Below, piece by piece: positions 44,876 to 54,705 of a DNA stretch of 64,000 bases. The stretch is from positions 648,743 through 712,742 of the forward strand of contig NZ_JAKEDS010000003.1 in the NCBI RefSeq assembly GCF_021462415.1, in the 5' to 3' direction. Source of the DNA: Rhodohalobacter sp. 614A (GTDB lineage Bacteria; Bacteroidota; Rhodothermia; Balneolales; Balneolaceae). Below the pieces are notes generated by a model. It was not told the origin of the DNA, did no database searches, and was given only the letters and a program-made list of their open reading frames with translations. Position numbers and translations under genes: made by a program. The number at the start of each line of letters is the position of its first letter. Position 1 is the first letter of the stretch.

Positions 44876-46303
44876 TCAGTTATCTTCTCGTTCAGCCAAT
44901 TGATCTTTCACCTTCACAAGGTTTTGTTTATGGACTTGAACCATCTCTTCTATTTCAGCCAGTATCTCGGGATGCCGATCTGCTATATCATATTTCTCCC
45001 CCGGATCTTCGCTTAAATTGAATAAGAGTGGAGTCTCCAGCGTGGTTCTCTGCTCAAACGAGCCATAGGCTCCTTCGATGATATAGTGTGCCTTATAACT
45101 ACCCTTTCGGGCCGCGTACAAGGTAGCTCCCCGATAAAACAGCATTTCATTTCTGGGAGAATTCCCCTCACCCAATAAAACTGGTGTTAAATTGACTCCA
45201 TCCATAATTCGGTCGTCCGGTATTTCAACTCCAGCCAGGTGACTTGCCGTTGTAAACAGATCCATCGTGCTGCCGATATCGGTTACAATACCGGGCTGTA
45301 CCGTTCCGGGCCACCAAAAAATTCCCGGAACACGCATACCTCCTTCCCAGGTCATTCCCTTACCTGCACGCAGCATGCCGGCACTTCCTCCATGCGTTTC
45401 AAAAATAAGCCAGGGACCATTATCTGAAGTAAATACCACTAATGTTTGTTCAGCAATTTCAAGTTCAGTAAGCTTATCCATGATTTGCCCAACGCCGTGA
45501 TCAATTTCTTCAACAACATCTCCATAAAGCCCGGCATCACTGTGTCCCTCGAATTCATCCGAAACAAAAAGAGGAATATGTGGCAGATTGTGTGCTAAAT
45601 AAAGGAAAAAGGGCTTGTCCCTATTCTCCTCAATAAATTTGATACTCTCCTGCGTATACCGGCGGGTAATGGTATTTTGATCTGCCGGACGCTCAATAAT
45701 TTCAGTATTTCTCATTAGCGGAACGTTGAAGTATTCCAAAGGGATTGGATCATTAGCAAATTCCCAATAACCGTCTAAATAGTTTCCCTGCTGTGGATTT
45801 TCCGGCGTTCGATCCATATCGTTGGAATAGGGAATACCGTAGTAGGAATCAAAGCCATGCCGTGTTGGCAGATATTGTTCATGGTGCCCCAGGTGCCACT
45901 TTCCGACCATAGCAGTCTGATATCCCGCCGTTTTCATCTGCTCGGCTATTGTGATTTCCTGCTGTGGCAATCCCCCTTTTGAATTGGGGAACAGAACCCT
46001 CGCCACATCACTGGCCATACCACTTCGAATAGGATAACGCCCCGTCAACAGACCTGCACGGCTAGGGGTACAAACACTGGCTGCAGCGTAAAAATTGGTC
46101 CACTTTTGACCCTCCGACGCCATTTTATCGAGATTCGGTGTTCGGATATTTGGAGAGCCGTACGAACTCAAATCACCATACCCTAAATCATCTGCAAAAA
46201 TGATTACAATGTTGGGCTTGGATGGATTTGATGGCTGGGCAACAGATAAAGAAATAGCTCCAAAAGTTATGACCAGGAGGATCGCTAATATCATTTTTTT
46301 CAT
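44876..46303 (-). CDS. Sulfatase B (arylsulfatase A-like)
   Basis: This 475-residue exported sulfatase has a signal peptide (LSVAQ), the metal-binding FADDLGYGDLSSYG (Asp38, Asp39), the formylglycine site C78-T-P-S-R with AGLLTGRYP, and VGKWHLGHH. A conserved SDNGPW supplies further metal ligands. It hydrolyses sulfate esters from a glycan or small molecule in the periplasm or at the surface. The specific substrate cannot be stated. It lies 17 bases after sulfatase C and is probably in the same transcript. Confidence 0.92.
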   Translation of the reverse strand: MKKMILAILLVITFGAISLSVAQPSNPSKPNIVIIFADDLGYGDLSSYGSPNIRTPNLDKMASEGQKWTNFYAAASVCTPSRAGLLTGRYPIRSGMASDVARVLFPNSKGGLPQQEITIAEQMKTAGYQTAMVGKWHLGHHEQYLPTRHGFDSYYGIPYSNDMDRTPENPQQGNYLDGYWEFANDPIPLEYFNVPLMRNTEIIERPADQNTITRRYTQESIKFIEENRDKPFFLYLAHNLPHIPLFVSDEFEGHSDAGLYGDVVEEIDHGVGQIMDKLTELEIAEQTLVVFTSDNGPWLIFETHGGSAGMLRAGKGMTWEGGMRVPGIFWWPGTVQPGIVTDIGSTMDLFTTASHLAGVEIPDDRIMDGVNLTPVLLGEGNSPRNEMLFYRGATLYAARKGSYKAHYIIEGAYGSFEQRTTLETPLLFNLSEDPGEKYDIADRHPEILAEIEEMVQVHKQNLVKVKDQLAEREDN

Positions 46304-46320
46304 GACATACAGGTTTAATT

Positions 46321-48057
46321 TTAATCATCATCATCATCATCATTATTATTTCGAAGCCAGGGCGGACGGAATTCCAAAAGAGGAAGTCCACCATATTTTT
46401 CGGCTTCTGTCCACCAGAGTGCTTTCATCTCCTCCACTTTTTCGGGGTATTGAGCAGAGAGGTCAACAGCTTCGGAGAAGTCCTTCTCAACATGATAGAG
46501 TTCCCAATGATCGTCCTCAAAATCCGTACCTCGTTCATGGATGGCAATGGCTTTCCACCCATCATGGTAGATGGCACGGTTCCCCCGCATCAAATAGAAT
46601 TGGGTTGTTCGGGTCGAGGCATTCGGATCGGTAAATGTTGGCAAAATACTCTCTCCATGAAAATCCATTTGCTCGACGCCGTCAAGTTCTTCCGGTGCTC
46701 CAATATCCAGGATATCAAGAACTGTTGGGGTGATGTCGATGGTTTCCACGTATTGGGTACGAATAGACCCGCTGTCGCGAATTTTTTCCGGCCATGTGAT
46801 GATCAACGGATCACGGACTCCGCCCCCATGAGGCCACAATTTGTACTTCTGAAATGGAGTGGCTCCAACCCGGGCCCAGGGCCGTTGATAAAGTGCGGAT
46901 GAATTTTCAGAACCGAGCTCATCAAGCCTGTTATACATTTCTGAAATTGTCATTTGGCCGCCATACGGATGCTCAAAATTTCCCTCAACGCCGGCTTCTG
47001 GAGCAGCCCCGTTATCCGACATCAGGAAAATCACGGTATTATCATACTGTCCGGAACTTTTGAGGTAATTAATCAGTCGTCCGATTTGTTCATCGGTATG
47101 TTCTGTAAAACCGGCATATACTTCCATAAAACGGGCAAAAACTGCTTTTTCCTCATCCGAAAGGCTGTTCCATGCCGGGTCATCCAAATGGCGGGCCGTT
47201 AAAACAGCATCCTCGGGGATGATCCCAATTCGTTTTTGTCGTTCAAAACGTTCCAGGCGAATTTTGTCCCATCCTTCATCGTAAGCTCCATTGTATTTTT
47301 CAATATACTCTTCGGGAACCTGGATGGGAGCATGAATGGCACCAAATGCCAGATATAAAAATTGAGGTTGTTCCGGATTGGTTTTAAACCCTTCATCAAG
47401 GTATTGAATAGCTTTTGTAACGATTTCTTCAGAAACGTGTTCACCACCGGGATTGTTCTCTTCTGCCGGCATATCACCTTCGATTATGCGCTGACCTCGG
47501 CCGGATGGATTATATTGGTCGGTCCAACCTGTCAACCATCCGTAAAAATTATCAAACCCTTTTCCGGTCGGCCAGTTCCTTCTTGTGGAAGCACTATTGG
47601 TTGATTCATCAAACATTTCTTGTGGCGGAGTAAGGTGCCATTTCCCGGTTGCAGTTGTCTGATAACCATTTTCTTTAAGAATTTGTGCGACTATAGCTGC
47701 TTCTGGTGTCACATATCCACGGGAATGAGCAGGTCCATCCTCGCTGCCACCGGCCAGATCCATCATACCTACAGCCTGGCTGTTTCTTCCAGTCAACAGT
47801 GCCGCCCGGGTGGGTGAACATATAGCCCGAGTCTCAAAATGGTTGTACCTGATACCCTCTGTTGCCAGTTGATCCATATTCGGAGTGTTGATTTCTGATC
47901 CATAAGAACCGAGATCAGAAAACCCTGCATCGTCAAGAAGAATATAGACGATGTTTGGCCTTTTTGAATTTTGAGATTTTGCAATGGATAATCCTGCAAA
48001 GAAAATTAAAAAAGTTAGAATGAATACTATTGGAATCTTATAATGCTGAATTTTCAT
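46321..48057 (-). CDS. Sulfatase C (AtsA-like), ending in an Asn3-Asp6 tail
   Basis: This 578-residue exported sulfatase has a signal peptide (LSIAKSQ), LLDDAGFSDLGSYG (Asp42, Asp43), the formylglycine site C80-S-P-T-R with AALLTGRN, TGKWHLTP and SDNGAAPEAG. The stretch GWDKIRLERFERQKRIGIIP is typical of AtsA-type alkyl/arylsulfatases. The last nine residues are NNNDDDDDD, encoded by a triplet repeat that runs to the stop codon. This tail is not part of the fold and its length could vary. The gene lies between sulfatases D and B. Confidence 0.91.
   Translation of the reverse strand: MKIQHYKIPIVFILTFLIFFAGLSIAKSQNSKRPNIVYILLDDAGFSDLGSYGSEINTPNMDQLATEGIRYNHFETRAICSPTRAALLTGRNSQAVGMMDLAGGSEDGPAHSRGYVTPEAAIVAQILKENGYQTTATGKWHLTPPQEMFDESTNSASTRRNWPTGKGFDNFYGWLTGWTDQYNPSGRGQRIIEGDMPAEENNPGGEHVSEEIVTKAIQYLDEGFKTNPEQPQFLYLAFGAIHAPIQVPEEYIEKYNGAYDEGWDKIRLERFERQKRIGIIPEDAVLTARHLDDPAWNSLSDEEKAVFARFMEVYAGFTEHTDEQIGRLINYLKSSGQYDNTVIFLMSDNGAAPEAGVEGNFEHPYGGQMTISEMYNRLDELGSENSSALYQRPWARVGATPFQKYKLWPHGGGVRDPLIITWPEKIRDSGSIRTQYVETIDITPTVLDILDIGAPEELDGVEQMDFHGESILPTFTDPNASTRTTQFYLMRGNRAIYHDGWKAIAIHERGTDFEDDHWELYHVEKDFSEAVDLSAQYPEKVEEMKALWWTEAEKYGGLPLLEFRPPWLRNNNDDDDDD
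46324..46350. repeat. Trinucleotide repeat (ATC)6(ATT)3 at the end of the sulfatase C gene
   Basis: Six ATC and three ATT triplets on the plus strand lie directly beside the stop codon. Read on the minus strand they give Asn3-Asp6. Slippage would change the length of the acidic tail without a frameshift. Confidence 0.9.
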
Positions 48058-48166
48058 ACTTATAAATGATTAATAAATATCGATTACTTATTTCGGATCT
48101 ATTTCTGTTTGCTGGTAAATTGTCAAGAGTTTTCCCATCTGAAGTCATGAAATTTTTCAGAGGTCT

Positions 48167-49630
48167 TTATCTTCTGAATAGTGAAAAATCAAATTCATGA
48201 GGTGAAGACCCCTCGAGTCTGGTTCCATGTGTCACTTCTTCCCACCATTCCATGATCTCGGCTTTCATACTATCTGTTTTTTCAGGATAATATTCCTTCA
48301 GATCATTCTCCTCTTTTGGATCTATCATCATATTGAACAATTCAACTGATAACTCAGGTGGCCCACCCGAATTTCCAAAACCTGTACTGTTTTGCCATAT
48401 AAGTTTCCATTCACGGTCCTGCATGGCAATAGAATTTATATTAGCCCAAAATACCTTTCTATCCGGCATCGGTTGATTGTGCACCAGTATTGGTAAAAGA
48501 GATACACCATCAATTTCTCTATTGTTTTCAATACCCGTAATGTCAAGAATTGTGGGCATCAGGTCCATGGTAAGCATCATCTCATCCGTTTTTTTCTTCT
48601 CCATAGATTTTGGATAGTAAAAGATGGCTGGAACACGAGTTCCTGCTTCGTATAAGGTTGCCTTACTCCCTCTGAAGAAACCATTCGCCCCTGGATATTT
48701 TTCTGCAGCAGTTGCGGTAGCTCCATTGTCTGAAATAAAAATGATGAACGTATTATCTAAAATTTCCTGCCTCTCTAATTCCTCCACAATCATTTTTACA
48801 CCATCATCCATTATTTTTATCATCTCCCGGTATCGGCGCTGAAATTCCTCTTCCGGCATATCTCCCTCATTGCTGTATGCATAGATTTCTTCAGTCCGGA
48901 TAGGCGGATCATTCCTTCCCTGGATCGGTGTGTGAATAGCTGCGTGCGGAATGTAAAGGAAGAATGGCTCCCCTTCACTTTCTTTTATAAAATCAACAGA
49001 ATACTGGTTGATAAGGTCAGTAGCATAACCGGGCTCATCGGTGGGTTCTGTGTTGTGCCACCAATCAACTTCTGGTGTGGTGTTCATATGAGAAATAAAA
49101 TCAACATTCCCCTTCAGAAACCCACGAAATTCATCAAAACCATGATTTACAGGGTTGAAGCTCTCGTCCATCCCCAAGTGCCATTTTCCAAAAACACCGG
49201 TTCTGTATCCGGCATCCTGAAGCAGTTTAACAAATGAGGGATGCGTTTCCGGAACCAACCCATATGCAGAACTTTTTTCTCCTGATGGACTGCTTTCAGG
49301 ATAGATAAAATTAAGGCCTGCTCTCTGTTGATAGGAACCGGTCATAATGGATACTCTTGTTGGAGAACACACGGGTGCATTTGCATGAAAATTTGTTGCA
49401 ATCACTCCATCTTCAGCAAGCTTGTCTAACGCCGGGGTTTCAAGATCAATACCGCCAAAAGCAGAAATACCGGAGTACCCCAGATCGTCTGCCATAATGA
49501 GGATTACATTTGGCTTTTTGTCTGCCTCTTTGGATGTGCTACTTACACAACCCACAATTACGAAAACAAGTAAAATGCCCGTTAATATTTTCCTGTTCAC
49601 TTCTTGAAATTCAATTCGTGTGCTCGCCAT
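48167..49630 (-). CDS. Sulfatase D (lipoprotein sulfatase)
   Basis: This 487-residue sulfatase has a lipoprotein signal (VIVGC, Cys28) rather than the cleavable signals of its neighbours. It has MADDLGYSGISAFGG (Asp48, Asp49), the formylglycine site C88-S-P-T-R, FGKWHLGMD and SDNGATATAA. Its membrane anchoring suggests work at the cell surface or periplasmic face, next to SusD4. It is the first sulfatase gene after susD4, separated by 111 bases that contain a hairpin, so it may be partly uncoupled from susCD4. Confidence 0.92.
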   Translation of the reverse strand: MASTRIEFQEVNRKILTGILLVFVIVGCVSSTSKEADKKPNVILIMADDLGYSGISAFGGIDLETPALDKLAEDGVIATNFHANAPVCSPTRVSIMTGSYQQRAGLNFIYPESSPSGEKSSAYGLVPETHPSFVKLLQDAGYRTGVFGKWHLGMDESFNPVNHGFDEFRGFLKGNVDFISHMNTTPEVDWWHNTEPTDEPGYATDLINQYSVDFIKESEGEPFFLYIPHAAIHTPIQGRNDPPIRTEEIYAYSNEGDMPEEEFQRRYREMIKIMDDGVKMIVEELERQEILDNTFIIFISDNGATATAAEKYPGANGFFRGSKATLYEAGTRVPAIFYYPKSMEKKKTDEMMLTMDLMPTILDITGIENNREIDGVSLLPILVHNQPMPDRKVFWANINSIAMQDREWKLIWQNSTGFGNSGGPPELSVELFNMMIDPKEENDLKEYYPEKTDSMKAEIMEWWEEVTHGTRLEGSSPHEFDFSLFRR

Positions 49631-49673
49631 TGATGTTATTTAAGTGTTAAATAGTAATGTATTGCCAATAAAT

Positions 49674-49705
49674 CTGTCAGGCTTCGATTCTACAAAACCT
49701 GACAG
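49674..49705 (-). terminator. Hairpin between susD4 and sulfatase D (possible terminator or attenuator)
   Basis: CTGTCAGG (49674-49681) pairs exactly with CCTGACAG (49698-49705) around a 16-base loop. On the minus strand an AT-rich ATTTATTGG follows, but not a clean T run, so it may only reduce read-through into the sulfatases. Confidence 0.45.
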
Positions 49706-49741
49706 GTTCTTGACCAGTTTCCCAATTATTGAATGCTTTTT

Positions 49742-51163
49742 TTAATACCCTTCATTCTGGATCATTTCGGGGTTCGCATCCATCTCAGCTTGGGGAATCG
49801 GAAACAGACGGTGATGTGGCTGTGCATTATTTACTCCACGAGCCTGTGCGTTGGAAATGAATACGCCATGCCTTATTTGATCACTACGCGACTTCCCTTC
49901 AAAATAAAACTCGCGGGTTCGTTCCTGAAGAATAAAATTACGCAGGGATTCCTGAGTAAAATCACCCGTACTCACCGCAGAAGCGCCGGCTCTTTCCCTC
50001 ACCTGGTTAATAAGATCAATCGCTTCCTGAGTAGGCCCCTCTGTTTCATTCAATGCTTCAGCCCGGCTCAATAGAATATCGGCATACCGCACAACTGGAA
50101 TGTCTTGTCCTTCAAATGTTCCTGAGGCATTCGGGTCATGCGGATATTTAGCCGGAATGGATTGGTCATTACCGTATAGTTGAACGACTTGCCCTGTATT
50201 GGTATTTGTATACTGTTTGACAATTAGATCGCTCCGGGAATCGGACTCATCAAACATATCAACTTTGTCATCAAAAACATATGTGACAGCCGCAAATGCC
50301 GAGTTTCCTGGTGGGAATGGATACCCTGCATTAGGAAAAACAAGAGCATTAAGAAATTGATTTGCTCCCTGCGAATTGTATGTGATTGCCCAGAGAAGTT
50401 CGGAATTGCCTTCATGTTCAAATGAGAAAACATCTTTATAATTATCCATCAACTCATGTTGATTGGAACTGATGATTTCCTGGGCTGTACTTGCGGCATG
50501 ACTCCACTGTTTTGTATTCAGGTAGAATTTTGTCAGTACACCTAACGCACTTCCTTTTGTTGCTCTGCCGAATGCATCTGAAGGCCAGGGCAAATCAGCA
50601 GCTGCTGCTGTCAATTCGTTGGTAATAAAGGTTTTTATTTCTTCTTCTGATGCTCTTGGAAGTATCAGGTCTTCCGGAGTTGTTAAAAGCGGAACAGGAC
50701 CGAATACCGAGTATAGCTCATAATAGCTGTACGCACGAAGAAATCTTGCTTCTGCGGTTTTTAACTGAACAAACTCACCTGAAAAGTTATCTCCGGCAAG
50801 GTTTGCTAACACAATATTTGCATTCCGAATCGCCTGGTATAAAGTTTGCCAATGTGTGTTTATCTGGGCATGTGTGGTACTCCAGGTAAAGTTTTCATAG
50901 TCTACAAAATCCACTTCAATAGACCCTCCGCGGCTCCATACAAATCCGGTTGTAATGTCGGGTCCCCATATACGATATAGATAGGAGTCACGAAATTCGG
51001 CATAAGAATCATTTAATACTGAATTAATACCATCCTCAGAGTTCAAAATTGTTTCGGTGGTTAACTCTGAATAAGCTGTGGTTTCCAGTACATCTTCGCA
51101 TCCTAAAAACAGTATTATAAAGATCAAATTAACGATCAGTATTGTATTTTTTTTGTTTTTCAT
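49742..51163 (-). CDS. SusD/RagB family outer-membrane lipoprotein (unit 4)
   Basis: This 473-residue protein has a lipoprotein signal (IILFLGCEDV, Cys22), the early ETTAYSELTTETIL motif, RFLRAYSYYELYSVFGPVPLL and the C-terminal ERTREFYFEGKSRSDQIRHG. It ends EMIQNEGY. It is the substrate-binding partner of SusC4, which lies 33 bases upstream. Four sulfatase genes follow, so a sulfated ligand is likely. Confidence 0.93.
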   Translation of the reverse strand: MKNKKNTILIVNLIFIILFLGCEDVLETTAYSELTTETILNSEDGINSVLNDSYAEFRDSYLYRIWGPDITTGFVWSRGGSIEVDFVDYENFTWSTTHAQINTHWQTLYQAIRNANIVLANLAGDNFSGEFVQLKTAEARFLRAYSYYELYSVFGPVPLLTTPEDLILPRASEEEIKTFITNELTAAAADLPWPSDAFGRATKGSALGVLTKFYLNTKQWSHAASTAQEIISSNQHELMDNYKDVFSFEHEGNSELLWAITYNSQGANQFLNALVFPNAGYPFPPGNSAFAAVTYVFDDKVDMFDESDSRSDLIVKQYTNTNTGQVVQLYGNDQSIPAKYPHDPNASGTFEGQDIPVVRYADILLSRAEALNETEGPTQEAIDLINQVRERAGASAVSTGDFTQESLRNFILQERTREFYFEGKSRSDQIRHGVFISNAQARGVNNAQPHHRLFPIPQAEMDANPEMIQNEGY

Positions 51164-51196
51164 AGTCTTAAGAATATCTGTTATGGCAGTTTTTAA

Positions 51197-54100
51197 TTAA
51201 AACCCGAGATTTATACCTACAAGAATGGTTTTGGCTAACGGATAGGTGTTGAAATCAACCCGCCCAATACCGCGGCCGAACGAGTTTGCTTCGGGGTTAA
51301 ATCCGTCATATTCAGAGAAGGTTAACAGGTTTGTTCCAGTAACCGATATCGATGCATTCCGAATCCACGTTTGCGGAATTGTATAGCGAAGTGTTACCGT
51401 TTTCAGACGCACAAAAGAAGCGTCAAGAACAGTTAGCGTATTCACCTTACCACCGCTGTATTCCGATGGAAATGTACCAGACGGCCATTCGTTGCTTGGA
51501 TTGCCCGGAGTCCACCTGTTCAGATACGGTTCCGCCCACCGGTTTCTTCTGAAATTGTGAGGATACAGGGTTTCGATCATATTCATGTTCAAAAGCTGCT
51601 GGCCCAGTTTGGAATCGATGAAAAACTCTAGCTGGAATTGCTTGAAAGACAACCGGTTATTCAAGCCAAAAACAAAATCCGGATGAGGATCACCAAGTAA
51701 TACTTTATCATCTTCTCCAATCATACCATCACCATTTGTATCCTGGATAATCGGGTATCCGGGCTGGGCGGTAGGCTGAGCAGAATTGGCAATATCATCT
51801 CCTTCCTGGAAGATTCCGGTAATCTTATGGCCATAGTATGAAGCAATTGGATCTCCCTCACGAATAATGGCATAGCTTCCCACATTTTGCAGGTTACCGA
51901 TAAGAATATTGGTAATATCACCCAAATCTTTTACGGTATTTCTGATGATGGAGAACGTCAAGTTTGTACTCCAGCTGAAATCACTGGTACTAACATTAAT
52001 GGAGTTAACACCAAATTCGAATCCTTTGTTTTCAATGGTTGCATTTTCAAGATTTGTAAGCCTCGATGCAAAACCAGATGATAATGGAAGTGGCTCTTCA
52101 ATAAGCATATCATTGGTTTGTTTGATGAAGTACTCGATGGATGCTGAAATCCGATCCTGGTAAATACTTGCATCAAGGCCAATATTATACTGTTCGGTCC
52201 GCTCCCATTTCAGGTCTGGGTTTGCTACCCGTGATGGAATTAATGAACCTACTCTGGATCCGCCTAAAACGGCATCCGGACCGGCAATAAAAGACAATTG
52301 AGTGTTGTAATTGCCAATTTCCTGGTTTCCGGTTACCCCCCAGCTTGCACGAAGTTTCAACTCGCTGAAATATTCAGGTACAAAATCTTCCTGATCCAGA
52401 TTCCAACCGAGCGCAAGTGATGGGAAGTAACCAAACCTGTTATTTTCCCCAAATCGTGAAGAACCGTCTGCACGGATGGAGGCCGTCAGCAAATATTTAT
52501 CAAAGAACCTGTAATTCACCCTTCCAAGGTAGGATGCCAATTTGTTTCGTTCCCGCTGGCTGTTCAGATCCGCCGTACTGATATCTCCAAGTGCGAGATT
52601 ATAGGTTTCGATATTATCCGTTGGGAAGTTGGACATTTGACCGGAAAATGTTGTGAAATCAAAATCCTGGTATGTGGCGCCGGCCAAAACCTGTATGTAG
52701 TTATTCTCATTAATATCCTCAGAATACTGTGCGGTAAGCTCCAGAAGAATATTCGATCGATCTAACTCTGCAAGGTTTGCAATACCGTTATTTGCTTCAC
52801 CGTGGATTGTTTTTGTACTGTTGAATATTTCCCGTTTATCCGATTGTGTATCAAAACCAACATTGAGGTTCATTTGCAGTACCTCAACCGGGTTATATCG
52901 TATAAAACCGTTTCCTAAAAATCGTTTTACCCTATTCCTGGTAATAATGCCTTCAACAACTGATAAGGGGTTGTTCATAGTGAGGTCCGGAGACCGGTAA
53001 AAACTTCCGTCTTCATTATAAACCGGAGACGTTGGATCATACAGCAAAGAAGTATAGATTGGCCCGCCCTGCTCATTAATATTGACACCCGTTGGAGTAT
53101 TGTCATTATCAATCAGGCTGGCTGTCAGGTTAAACCCGGTTTCAATGTTTTCAGATAAACTTGCATTAAGATTTGTTCTGAATGAATACCCCTCAATTCC
53201 CGAACTTTTTATAATTCCCTTTTGTGAAAATTGATTTGCCGACAGATAATACGTGGCTGATTCACTTCCGCCGGATATCGAGACATTATTATCGTAGGTT
53301 ACGCCTTGCCGGAATATTTCGTCTTGCCAATTTGTTGCCGTCCCCGGATTGCCAGAAAACACCGGTGCTTCTCCCCGATCTGCAGCCAATCCGTTCATCA
53401 CATCGATATATTCCTTGGATGAGAGCACATCAATTTTTTTTGACACTACCTGGCTTCCAATTTTCGAGCTGATATCAACCTGGATTCTGCCGGAACTACC
53501 TTTTTTAGTAGTTATTAATACAACCCCATTTGCCGCCCGTGATCCGTAAATAGCTGTTGCAGAAGCATCTTTCAATATTTCAATGGACTCAATGTCGTTC
53601 GTATTCAAACTATTAAGAGGGTTCCGCGGATTTTCATTCGAAGAAAGTTGCGCTTCGCCACCCGCTGAGAAGTTATTGCTGTTATCAATTGGAACGCCAT
53701 CAATCACATAGAGAGGTTCGGTTCCCGCATTAATAGATCCAACCCCCCGAATCTGGATGGACATACCGCCGCCGGGTTCTCCACTGGTTTGTGAAATTTG
53801 AACCCCGGCTACTTTTCCCTGAATAAGTTGCTCAACAGATGTATTCGCTCCGTCATTAAAATCTCGGGGCTGGATAGAGCTAACAGAACCGGTCAGATCC
53901 CGTCGTTCCTGTATGCCGTACCCAATGACCACAACATCATCGAGCAATTGAACATCTTGACTTAATTCCACATTGATTTCAGATCGCCCGTCAATTTCAA
54001 CTTCCAATCTTTGATATCCCACATAACTAAACACCAGTGTGGCAACATCGTCCGGGATTTCAATATCATACTGTCCATTTATATCGGTCGTTGTTCCAAT

Positions 54101-54700
54101 AGGAGCGCCTGTGCCTTGCGTAGAGCCGGCAATCACATTCACACCGGGAAGCGCTTCCGCGGTTTCCAAATCAATAACCGTTCCTGTAATATTTTGCAGA
54201 GCAACTTCTTCAACAGGTTCTACAACGGCATTGTGATTTTTTACCACAACCAATTGCCTGTTCGATGATATCGCAAATTGAAGACCGGTTTCCTCCAAAA
54301 CTTCCCACAGAGCATTATACAGAGTTAACCGTTTATTCTTGATTGTAACCCTGAAGTCTTTTGGAAGCAATTCTTTCGTATACATCAGTTTAAGATCCAA
54401 CTTCTCTGCAATTTCCGTTAAGGCTTGCTCAATTGTTGCATTAGAGAAGTTTAGCTCTATCACTCTTTGTAGAAGCTCATTTTGCGTAGTACTGGTTTCA
54501 GAAACCTGATCCTGCATGGCGAATATCAGGTTATTTTGATTATCAACTTCCTGGGCCCAAAGCGATTGTCCGGCAAAACCGAAGAATACTATCAGAGCCA
54601 TCGTACGTATCATGTTGGTAAACATATTGGTCCTTATTTGATTGTTGAGTTTGTCATTTCCTCTTTTTAAACCGGGGATCCGATTACTGTCAAATCTCAT
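51197..54700 (-). CDS. SusC/RagA TonB-dependent transporter with STN domain (unit 4)
   Basis: This 1167-residue outer-membrane transporter begins with about 25 polar residues before a signal peptide that ends near SLWAQE. The Met at residue 26 or 30 may be the true start. The STN domain lies at about 85-150 (ATIEQALTEIAEKLDLKLMY), then comes ITGTVIDLETAEALPGVNV, a plug with DDVVVIGYGIQ and ILKDASATAIYGSRAANGVV, and a barrel. It lies 5 bases after fecR4, so translational coupling is likely. It is the import channel for the sulfatase locus. Confidence 0.95.
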   Translation of the reverse strand: MRFDSNRIPGLKRGNDKLNNQIRTNMFTNMIRTMALIVFFGFAGQSLWAQEVDNQNNLIFAMQDQVSETSTTQNELLQRVIELNFSNATIEQALTEIAEKLDLKLMYTKELLPKDFRVTIKNKRLTLYNALWEVLEETGLQFAISSNRQLVVVKNHNAVVEPVEEVALQNITGTVIDLETAEALPGVNVIAGSTQGTGAPIGTTTDINGQYDIEIPDDVATLVFSYVGYQRLEVEIDGRSEINVELSQDVQLLDDVVVIGYGIQERRDLTGSVSSIQPRDFNDGANTSVEQLIQGKVAGVQISQTSGEPGGGMSIQIRGVGSINAGTEPLYVIDGVPIDNSNNFSAGGEAQLSSNENPRNPLNSLNTNDIESIEILKDASATAIYGSRAANGVVLITTKKGSSGRIQVDISSKIGSQVVSKKIDVLSSKEYIDVMNGLAADRGEAPVFSGNPGTATNWQDEIFRQGVTYDNNVSISGGSESATYYLSANQFSQKGIIKSSGIEGYSFRTNLNASLSENIETGFNLTASLIDNDNTPTGVNINEQGGPIYTSLLYDPTSPVYNEDGSFYRSPDLTMNNPLSVVEGIITRNRVKRFLGNGFIRYNPVEVLQMNLNVGFDTQSDKREIFNSTKTIHGEANNGIANLAELDRSNILLELTAQYSEDINENNYIQVLAGATYQDFDFTTFSGQMSNFPTDNIETYNLALGDISTADLNSQRERNKLASYLGRVNYRFFDKYLLTASIRADGSSRFGENNRFGYFPSLALGWNLDQEDFVPEYFSELKLRASWGVTGNQEIGNYNTQLSFIAGPDAVLGGSRVGSLIPSRVANPDLKWERTEQYNIGLDASIYQDRISASIEYFIKQTNDMLIEEPLPLSSGFASRLTNLENATIENKGFEFGVNSINVSTSDFSWSTNLTFSIIRNTVKDLGDITNILIGNLQNVGSYAIIREGDPIASYYGHKITGIFQEGDDIANSAQPTAQPGYPIIQDTNGDGMIGEDDKVLLGDPHPDFVFGLNNRLSFKQFQLEFFIDSKLGQQLLNMNMIETLYPHNFRRNRWAEPYLNRWTPGNPSNEWPSGTFPSEYSGGKVNTLTVLDASFVRLKTVTLRYTIPQTWIRNASISVTGTNLLTFSEYDGFNPEANSFGRGIGRVDFNTYPLAKTILVGINLGF

Positions 54701-54705
54701 TTAAT

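Noticed and set aside
46188-46394. Met- and His-rich frames across the ATC repeat
   Set aside because: They are other-frame readings of the triplet repeat at the end of the sulfatase C gene.
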